Assembly (NCBI GenBank): GCA_905372875.1
Contig: CAJPQU010000057.1
Coordinates: 1-11,944 of the forward strand
Reading direction: 5' to 3'
Origin: an uncultured Schwartzia sp.
GTDB taxonomy: Bacteria; Bacillota; Negativicutes; Selenomonadales; Selenomonadaceae
Length of the DNA stretch: 11,944 bases
The translations under genes were made by a program, and so were the position numbers. Under the pieces are notes generated by a model, which made no database searches, had not been told where the DNA came from, and saw only the letters and a program-made list of their open reading frames with translations. Shown here in pieces: positions 7,312 to 11,944 of the stretch (within the stretch, counting starts at the first letter, position 1; each line of letters starts with the position of its first letter).

Positions 7312-8604
7312 ATGGCAACGCAGATGCAGGCGGCACGCGCTGGAAAGATTACCGAGGCGATGAAAGAGGTGGCCGCGCAGGAACGGCAATCCCCAGAGAC
7401 GATTCGCGAGCGCGTGGCCAAGGGGACCGTGGCAATATGCGCCAATCCGAATCATACAGGCGTGAAGCCGGCTGGCGTGGGCGAGGGACTTCGGGTGAAA
7501 GTCAATGCCAATATCGGTACATCCAGCGATTTTCCCGATCTGGCACCGGAACTGGAAAAATTGAAGGAGGCGGTGTGCTGCGGGGCGGACGCGGTGATGG
7601 ATCTTTCTACCGGGGATCATATCGGCGCGTCGCGGCGGGCGATTATCGGCCAATCGCCGGTGATGGTGGGAACCGTTCCCATCTATGAAGCTACGGTGAC
7701 GGCCATGAAAGAACGAGGCGCCGTTGTCGATATGAAGGCTGAAGATCTGCTCCGGGCCATTGAGGAACAGGCGAAAGACGGTGCGGATTTTATGACCCTG
7801 CACTGCGGGCTCACCCGCGAAGCCATCGCCCGGCTGCATCGCCAGGGGCGCGTCATGGACGTGGTGAGTCGGGGCGGTTCCTTCATTACCGGGTGGATGC
7901 TTCATAATGAACAAGAAAATCCGCTGTATGAAAACTATGACACCATTTTGGATATTTGCGAGAAGTACGATGTGACCATCAGTTTGGGAGACGGTCTGCG
8001 GCCCGGCTGCTTGGCTGACGCTACGGATCGGGCACAGATCGCTGAGCTGATGACCTTGGGCGAATTGGTAGACCGGGCATGGGCGCGCGGCGTGCAGGTG
8101 ATGGTGGAAGGGCCGGGACACGTTCCTTTCGATCAGATCGCTGCCAATATGAAATTAGAAAAGCAGCTTTGTCACGGCGCGCCTTTTTACGTTTTGGGGC
8201 CGTTGGTGACGGATATCGCCCCGGGGTATGATCATATCACCTCGGCCATCGGCGGTACAATGGCGGCTGTCCATGGGGCGGATTTCCTCTGCTACGTTAC
8301 ACCGGCGGAGCATTTAGCGCTGCCGACGCTGCAGGATGTTCATGACGGTGTCATCGCGTCACGCATCGCTGCCCACGCTGCGGACATCGTCAAGGGAGTG
8401 CCAGGGGCGGCGGAGTGGGACTTATCTATGGCGCGGGCTAGGAAAGCGCTGGATTGGGAGGCGCAGATGGACCTGGCCATTGATCCGGAAACGGCTCGTG
8501 CCAAACGGGCCTGGCGTGAGGCGGCGGATACGGATGCCTGCTCCATGTGCGGCAACTATTGCGCCGTCAAGATCGTCAATCAGTATATGGAGCAGGCGAA
8601 ATGA
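7312..8604 (+). CDS. thiC: Phosphomethylpyrimidine synthase ThiC (radical SAM)
   Basis: Converts aminoimidazole ribotide to hydroxymethylpyrimidine phosphate in thiamin synthesis, using S-adenosylmethionine and a [4Fe-4S] cluster. The 430-residue protein is the shorter form lacking the N-terminal extension of proteobacterial enzymes. Landmarks are VNANIGTSSD, ADAVMDLSTGDHI, DFMTLHCG, VSRGGSFITGWM, SLGDGLRPG, MVEGPGHVPFDQI, FYVLGPLVTDIAPGYDH, and a C-terminal cluster motif CSMCGNYC. That motif reads Cys-x2-Cys-x3-Cys, one residue tighter than the x2/x4 form of the well-studied long enzymes. The ribosome site AGGGAGG (7294-7300) lies 11 bases from the ATG. No TPP riboswitch fits in the 56 bases upstream, and no other thiamin gene is nearby. 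A benzimidazole-forming ThiC paralogue (BzaF type) is the main alternative; overall I favour ThiC. Confidence 0.9.
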   Translation: MATQMQAARAGKITEAMKEVAAQERQSPETIRERVAKGTVAICANPNHTGVKPAGVGEGLRVKVNANIGTSSDFPDLAPELEKLKEAVCCGADAVMDLSTGDHIGASRRAIIGQSPVMVGTVPIYEATVTAMKERGAVVDMKAEDLLRAIEEQAKDGADFMTLHCGLTREAIARLHRQGRVMDVVSRGGSFITGWMLHNEQENPLYENYDTILDICEKYDVTISLGDGLRPGCLADATDRAQIAELMTLGELVDRAWARGVQVMVEGPGHVPFDQIAANMKLEKQLCHGAPFYVLGPLVTDIAPGYDHITSAIGGTMAAVHGADFLCYVTPAEHLALPTLQDVHDGVIASRIAAHAADIVKGVPGAAEWDLSMARARKALDWEAQMDLAIDPETARAKRAWREAADTDACSMCGNYCAVKIVNQYMEQAK

Positions 8605-8753
8605 AGCTGCCGTGTTTCGGTATATAAAGGGAAACACCTAGCGGGACAGCTAAAGTAGTAAGGGACCCTTCCTTTTGGAGTAGGCAATTAGCCGGGCTAT
8701 GAAAACAGGGACGGACAATATCATCAGTGCGAAGCATGTAAAGGAGGCAGATC
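8605..8753 (+). other. Structured intergenic segment of unknown role between thiC and the usp gene
   Basis: 149 bases without a credible gene but with several local pairings. GTGTTTC (8612-8618) pairs perfectly with GAAACAC (8631-8637). TAGC (8639-8642) pairs with GCTA (8649-8652) around GGGACA. AAGGGACCCTT (8660-8670) is self-complementary. TAGC (8689-8692) can pair with GCTA (8696-8699). There is no U-tract after any stem, so no terminator is evident. A weak promoter-like pair, TTGGAG (8675-8680) and TATGAA (8698-8703) with 17 bases between, could serve the stress protein. It might be an untranslated leader with a cis-regulatory RNA, or simply a spacer with chance hairpins. I could not match it to a known riboswitch. 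Confidence 0.35.
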
Positions 8754-9137
8754 ATGGTGGCGGCGACCACGCGAATTTTGGTGCCGGTGGACGGCTCGGT
8801 GAGCAGCAGTCGGGCAACGGAAAAAGCTGTATTCCTAGCGGAGAAATGCGGGGCGGCTCTCGATTTTCTCTTTGTGGGCGAAGAACTCAGTCAGGCACTT
8901 ACTTCAGAAGCCATTTTTGCTGAAATCTTCAAGAATATCCCGGCGCCGCTTACGGCGAAAAAACATTTAGCATCGGGAAATGTTCCCCAGGCCATCCTGG
9001 ACACGGCCAAAACTTGCGGCGCTGATCTCATCGTCATGGGCAGCCGGGGCCTCGGGATTTTTCGCGGGGCGTTTCTCGGCAGCGTCAGTCAAAAAGTCAT
9101 GGAAGATTCCTCCATCCCGGTTTTGATTGTGAAGTGA
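8754..9137 (+). CDS. Universal stress protein (UspA family)
   Basis: A 127-residue cytosolic protein with a single Usp domain. It opens with RILVPVDGS (D13 in the nucleotide-binding position) and carries the ATP-binding signature G-x2-G-x9-G-S as G96, G99, G109, S110 within GSRGLGIFRGAFLGSVSQKV, ending in the IPVLIVK strand. Usp proteins bind ATP and support survival under starvation or stress; a specific target cannot be inferred. It is slightly shorter than the usual 140-150 residues, with the middle region compact. The start is firm: AGGAGG (8742-8747) is six bases upstream of the ATG. It follows thiC after a 149-base gap, so it is probably expressed at least partly on its own. No terminator is visible between it and the leuA promoter. 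Confidence 0.9.
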   Translation: MVAATTRILVPVDGSVSSSRATEKAVFLAEKCGAALDFLFVGEELSQALTSEAIFAEIFKNIPAPLTAKKHLASGNVPQAILDTAKTCGADLIVMGSRGLGIFRGAFLGSVSQKVMEDSSIPVLIVK

Positions 9138-9174
9138 TCAAGGTTTACAAATTCACATTGATTTCAAATTGTTC

Positions 9175-9203
9175 TTGCCAAAGCGTACATTTTATAGTAT
9201 AGT
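9175..9203 (+). promoter_or_regulatory. Promoter of the leuA T-box transcript
   Basis: TTGCCA (9175-9180) and TATAGT (9198-9203) are 17 bases apart. An overlapping alternative pairs TTGTTC (9169-9174) with TATAGT (9193-9198), spacing 18. The expected start near 9210 sits just before stem I of the T-box leader. Confidence 0.68.
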
Positions 9204-9209
9204 AACGCC

Positions 9210-9481
9210 CATAGGAATAAATGCCGTGAAGAGGAATAGTAGCGTCCGGGGAATGCGAAGAGAGCCGCTGGCAGGTGGAAAGCGGACAGGAGACGGACGG
9301 GAACTCGCCTTGGAGCAGCTTGCTGAACGTGCCGTCGGGCGCGTAGGCGGAGCCGGGAACTGGCCGTTAAAACAGGAGGGCGTAGCAGCGCCCGTAACGA
9401 GCGCGCGTCGATGACGCGAAACAGAGTGGTACCGCGAGGCATAGCCTTCGTCTCTTAGGGGGACGGAGGCTTTTTCTTTTA
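9210..9481 (+). ncRNA. T-box leader, leucine type (specifier CTC)
   Basis: Untranslated leader that senses tRNA charging. Stem I shows AGTA (loop E side, about 9239-9242), a CGTCC/GGACG helix, the distal hairpin CCGCT/AGCGG, and on the 3' side GAA followed by CTC at 9304-9306. That is the standard place of the specifier codon and reads leucine (tRNA-Leu GAG). The conserved T-box AGAGTGGTACCGCG is at 9423-9436, whose GGT can pair with the free NCCA end of uncharged tRNA. It is followed by a terminator. Uncharged tRNA should stabilise the antiterminator and switch leuA on. The first transcribed base is inferred from the promoter, so the 5' edge is approximate. Confidence 0.93.
9443..9480 (+). 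terminator. Regulated terminator of the leuA T-box
   Basis: AGCCTTCGTC (9443-9452) pairs with GACGGAGGCT (9462-9471), one G-U pair, followed by TTTTTCTTTT. Its 5' arm directly follows the T-box sequence, and it is the off state of the switch. Confidence 0.88.
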
Positions 9482-9510
9482 TCAAATTCAAATTTTCGGG
9501 AGGGATCATC

Positions 9511-11181
9511 ATGGAAGCGCATACAAAATACCAGAAAGGATACTATCTGCCGCCGGTTTGCGACCTGAGTTGGGCAAAAAAGGAGTACCCGGATCACGCT
9601 CCTACATGGTGCAGCGTCGATCTACGGGATGGCAATCAGTCCCTCATCATCCCCATGAGCTTGGAAGAAAAGATCGAATTTTATAAAATGTTGGTAAAAA
9701 TTGGTTTCAAGGAGATCGAAGTGGGCTTTCCCGCCGCTTCGGATACAGAATACGAATTTTTGCGGCGTTTGGTGGAGGATGACTTGATCCCTGACGATGT
9801 TACAGTGCAAGTCTTGACACAGGCTCGTCCCCACATCATTCAAAAGACGTTTGAGGCTCTCGCGGGGGTTAAAAACGCTATTGTCCACGTCTACAATTCT
9901 ACTTCCGTTGCCCAGCGCGAACAGGTCTTTCGCATGACGAAGGAGGAGATCCGCCAGATCGCTGTGGAAGGGGCGAAACTCCTGAAAGAACTTACGGAAG
10001 CGGCCGGGGCGGGGTACCGTTTTGAATATTCACCGGAAAGTTTTACCGGCACAGAGCCGGAATACGCGCTGGAGGTCTGCAACGCGGTACTGGATGTCTG
10101 GCGCCCTACGGCAGAGCGAAAGGCTATCATCAATATCCCCGTGACAGTGGAAATGTCTATGCCGCATGTCTACGCGATGCAGGTGGCCTACATTTCCCAG
10201 AATCTGAACTATCGGGACAACGTTGTTCTGTCTCTTCATCCTCACAATGACCGCGGCTGCGGCGTAGCCGATTCGGAGATGGGGCTCTTGGCCGGGGCGG
10301 ATCGCATTGAGGGGACCCTCTTTGGCAATGGAGAACGAACCGGCAACGCGGATATCGTTACCATCGCTATGAACATGTTTTCCCTAGGAGTGGATCCTCG
10401 CCTTGATTTTACGCAGATGCCGGGTTTGGTGGATCTCTACGAGCGCGTCACCCGGATGCGCGTCCCCGATCGGCAGCCCTATGCGGGCAACCTCGTCTTC
10501 GCTGCTTTTTCCGGCTCCCATCAGGACGCCATCGCCAAGGGGATGAAATGGCGGGAAGAAAAGGATCCCAGCCGTTGGACGGTGCCCTATCTCCCCATCG
10601 ATCCCCAGGACGTCGGGAGAGAATACGAGGCCGATGTCATTCGTATCAACAGCCAGTCCGGCAAGGGCGGCGTAGGATTCATCATGGAACAGAAATACGG
10701 CATTGCCATGCCGAAGAACATGCGCGAGGATTTCGGTTACTTTATCAAGGGCGTTTCCGATCATCAGCATAAGGAACTTCTTCCCGATGAGATTTATCGG
10801 ATTTTTAAAGAGGAGTATGTCAATGTGGACGCACCGTATAAATTGGTGGACTTCCTTTTAAAGCAGGAGGCTGACGGTCTTCGTGTCGGGGAAGTGACCA
10901 TGCTGGTGGACGGGCGGGAAGCGACCTACGCGGCGCGGGGCAACGGCCGCCTCGACGCCATCAGCAACGCCTTACAGGAAAATCTTCCCGTCACTTACAC
11001 CGATCTTACCTACAGTGAACATGCCTTAGAGATCGGGCAGGCGTCCCGGGCCATGGCTTACATAGGCATCACCGCGCCGGATGGCCGTACGGTCTGGGGT
11101 GCGGGGATGGATACGGATATCATCACCGCTTCGGTGATGGCGCTGGTCAGTGCCATCAATCGTATGACAACGAAACAATAA
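9511..11181 (+). CDS. leuA: 2-isopropylmalate synthase
   Basis: Condenses acetyl-CoA with 2-oxoisovalerate, the first committed step of leucine synthesis, in the cytosol. The 556 residues match the longer LeuA type found in actinobacteria and fungi rather than the E. coli type. The catalytic TIM barrel contains VDLRDGNQS (R39, D40), EVGFPAAS, HPHNDRGCG (H243, H245) and the GNGERTGN signature (272-279). A linker leads to the C-terminal LeuA regulatory/dimer domain (about 430-556), where leucine feedback inhibition normally acts. GGGAGGG (9498-9504) lies six bases before the ATG. Control is by the T-box leader directly upstream. No other leucine genes (leuB, leuC, leuD) follow within the window; the next gene is infC under its own promoter, so leuA appears to be a single-gene unit here. 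Confidence 0.95.
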   Translation: MEAHTKYQKGYYLPPVCDLSWAKKEYPDHAPTWCSVDLRDGNQSLIIPMSLEEKIEFYKMLVKIGFKEIEVGFPAASDTEYEFLRRLVEDDLIPDDVTVQVLTQARPHIIQKTFEALAGVKNAIVHVYNSTSVAQREQVFRMTKEEIRQIAVEGAKLLKELTEAAGAGYRFEYSPESFTGTEPEYALEVCNAVLDVWRPTAERKAIINIPVTVEMSMPHVYAMQVAYISQNLNYRDNVVLSLHPHNDRGCGVADSEMGLLAGADRIEGTLFGNGERTGNADIVTIAMNMFSLGVDPRLDFTQMPGLVDLYERVTRMRVPDRQPYAGNLVFAAFSGSHQDAIAKGMKWREEKDPSRWTVPYLPIDPQDVGREYEADVIRINSQSGKGGVGFIMEQKYGIAMPKNMREDFGYFIKGVSDHQHKELLPDEIYRIFKEEYVNVDAPYKLVDFLLKQEADGLRVGEVTMLVDGREATYAARGNGRLDAISNALQENLPVTYTDLTYSEHALEIGQASRAMAYIGITAPDGRTVWGAGMDTDIITASVMALVSAINRMTTKQ

Positions 11182-11239
11182 ACGAATCTCTTGTAGGTGG
11201 GAAAATTTTCCGTGCCCGGCGATCTTCCAAGAAAAAGAG

Positions 11240-11268
11240 TTGACGTGTTCTTTTAGATATGATAACAT
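11240..11268 (+). promoter_or_regulatory. Promoter of infC
   Basis: TTGACG (11240-11245) and TAACAT (11263-11268) have a 17-base spacing. The -35 hexamer matches consensus at five of six positions and the -10 at four. The start is expected near 11275, giving a leader of about 140 bases. Confidence 0.65.
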
Positions 11269-11274
11269 GACTAC

Positions 11275-11413
11275 TTGTAAAACAAAGTCAGGAGCCACCC
11301 GCTTCTGCACCTTGCGGCGCCCAGCCGGACGGGTTTGATAGGGAAGTTTTTAAAGGGTGGCTTCAGGCCGCCCTTTTTTGTTGTTACTTATCTATAGACG
11401 GAGGTGTTTTCCA
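11275..11413 (+). ncRNA. infC leader, probable ribosomal protein L20 attenuator
   Basis: A structured leader with two mutually exclusive pairings. The antiterminator is AGCCACCC (11293-11300) with GGGTGGCT (11355-11362), eight perfect pairs. The terminator is AAGGGTGGC (11353-11361) with GCCGCCCTT (11367-11375), loop TTCAG, then a T-run. ACCCG (11297-11301) can also pair with CGGGT (11330-11334). In Bacillus the infC-rpmI-rplT operon is repressed by L20 through such a leader. The role of L20 is assigned here by position and family knowledge; the sequence itself shows only the switch. Confidence 0.8.
11353..11379 (+). terminator. Attenuator terminator in the infC leader
   Basis: A nine-pair stem, 11353-11361 with 11367-11375, one G-U pair, is followed by TTTTTT (to 11379). 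It lies 34 bases before the infC start codon, so it controls read-through into infC rather than ending leuA. Confidence 0.87.
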
Positions 11414-11944
11414 ATTAGTAAAGAAAGTTTGAGAATCAATGAGGAGATCCACATTCGAGAGGTTCGTGTGACCAGCGCTACTGGCGAACAGCTGGGCATC
11501 ATGGCAACGCGGGATGCGTTGCTCCTGGCGGAGGAACAGCACCTCGATCTTGTGGAGGTGGCGCCGAAGGCCAAACCGCCGGTATGCCGCATCATGGATT
11601 TCGGAAAATACAGATATGAACAGCAGAAACGGGATAAAGAAGCAAAAAAGAAGCAGAAGATCATCACGCTCAAAGAAGTGAAGCTTCGCCCCCATATTGA
11701 GCAGCATGATTTTGATGTCAAGTTGAAGAACGCGCTACGATTCCTTGAAGAAGGCAATAAAGTCAAGGTGACCATCATGTTTCGGGGACGGGAAATGTCC
11801 CATCAGGAGCTGGGGCGGGACGTTCTGCACCGGGTCGCTGAGCGGCTTAAAGAGCTGGTGATTATTGAGCGCGATCCGAAACTGGAAGGAAAGAACATGA
11901 TCATGATTTTAGCCCCGAAAGCGCCTGCTAAGGCCTCTAAGGGC
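11414..11944 (+). CDS. infC: Translation initiation factor IF-3 (partial, runs off the window)
   Basis: IF-3 binds the 30S subunit, prevents 50S joining and checks start-codon and initiator tRNA fidelity. 177 codons are visible with no stop, so the 3' end is cut by the window, probably near its natural end. The N-domain starts SKESLRINEEIHIREVRV and includes LVEVAPKAKPPVCRIMDFGKYRYE. A Lys-rich linker follows (DKEAKKKQK), then the C-domain with LKEVKLRPHIEQHDFDVK, VTIMFRGREMSHQELG and a final MIMILAPK strand. Initiation is at ATT 11414, with GGAGGTG (11400-11406) seven bases upstream; no ATG lies in frame near the expected N-terminus. The AUU start is a known infC feature in which IF-3 represses its own translation. 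rpmI and rplT would be expected next. Confidence 0.95.
   Translation, partial: MSKESLRINEEIHIREVRVTSATGEQLGIMATRDALLLAEEQHLDLVEVAPKAKPPVCRIMDFGKYRYEQQKRDKEAKKKQKIITLKEVKLRPHIEQHDFDVKLKNALRFLEEGNKVKVTIMFRGREMSHQELGRDVLHRVAERLKELVIIERDPKLEGKNMIMILAPKAPAKASKG

Noticed and set aside
7204..8121. Long minus-strand open frame antisense to thiC
   Set aside because: His/Arg/Cys-rich translation with no domain features, fully inside a strongly conserved gene: a codon-bias shadow.
8620..8705. GEMM (cyclic di-GMP-I) or NiCo riboswitch
   Set aside because: Short blocks such as GGGAAAC, GGGACA, AAAG and TAGCCGGG appear in a suggestive order, but the enclosing helices do not pair as those classes require. 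A covariance search would decide.
11200..11211. Palindrome GGAAAATTTTCC after leuA as a terminator or operator
   Set aside because: It has no loop and no T-run after it, and nothing ties it to a regulator. A chance AT palindrome is adequate.

Overview
The window reads as a chromosomal stretch from a moderately GC-rich Firmicute. Supporting signs are SepF-type division, a tRNA-sensing T-box leader, an infC leader with a transcription attenuator and an AUU-started infC, and strong AGGAGG-type ribosome sites. Envelope genes (AMIN/Amidase_3 amidase, GerMN lipoprotein) next to anaerobe-type metabolism make a Negativicutes (Veillonella/Megasphaera-like) host my best guess, but this is inference. 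No mobile element, CRISPR array, rRNA or clear sign of horizontal transfer is visible.

Layout, left to right. (1) 66-2073, plus strand: sepF, closed by a hairpin terminator, then an M20-family aminoacyl-histidine dipeptidase (pepD) that probably starts at TTG 613. It ends at a symmetric terminator shared with the convergent genes. (2) 2117-3962, minus strand: a two-gene unit with a promoter at 4009-4037, encoding a secreted SIMPL/DUF541 protein and then a membrane acyltransferase. (3) 4128-4311, plus strand: a self-contained tRNA-Leu(CAA) unit with its own promoter and terminator. (4) 4445-7255, plus strand: a tight envelope cluster of a ComEC-like metallo-beta-lactamase-fold lipoprotein, a DUF3006 protein, an N-acetylmuramoyl-L-alanine amidase and a GerMN lipoprotein, closed by a terminator. 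(5) 7312-9137, plus strand: thiC (pyrimidine branch of thiamin synthesis), a 149-base structured intergenic stretch I cannot assign, and a universal stress protein. (6) 9175-11181, plus strand: promoter, leucine T-box leader (specifier CTC) and leuA. (7) 11240-end, plus strand: promoter, L20-type attenuator leader and infC, which runs off the window.

Functionally this is mostly housekeeping. The regulatory RNAs give the richest readable biology: the T-box couples leucine synthesis to uncharged tRNA-Leu, and the infC leader couples translation-factor synthesis to ribosomal protein supply. The least understood parts are the exported MBL/DUF3006 pair joined to a cell-wall amidase, and the structured RNA-like segment between thiC and the stress protein. 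I did not find a convincing new defence or mobile system.
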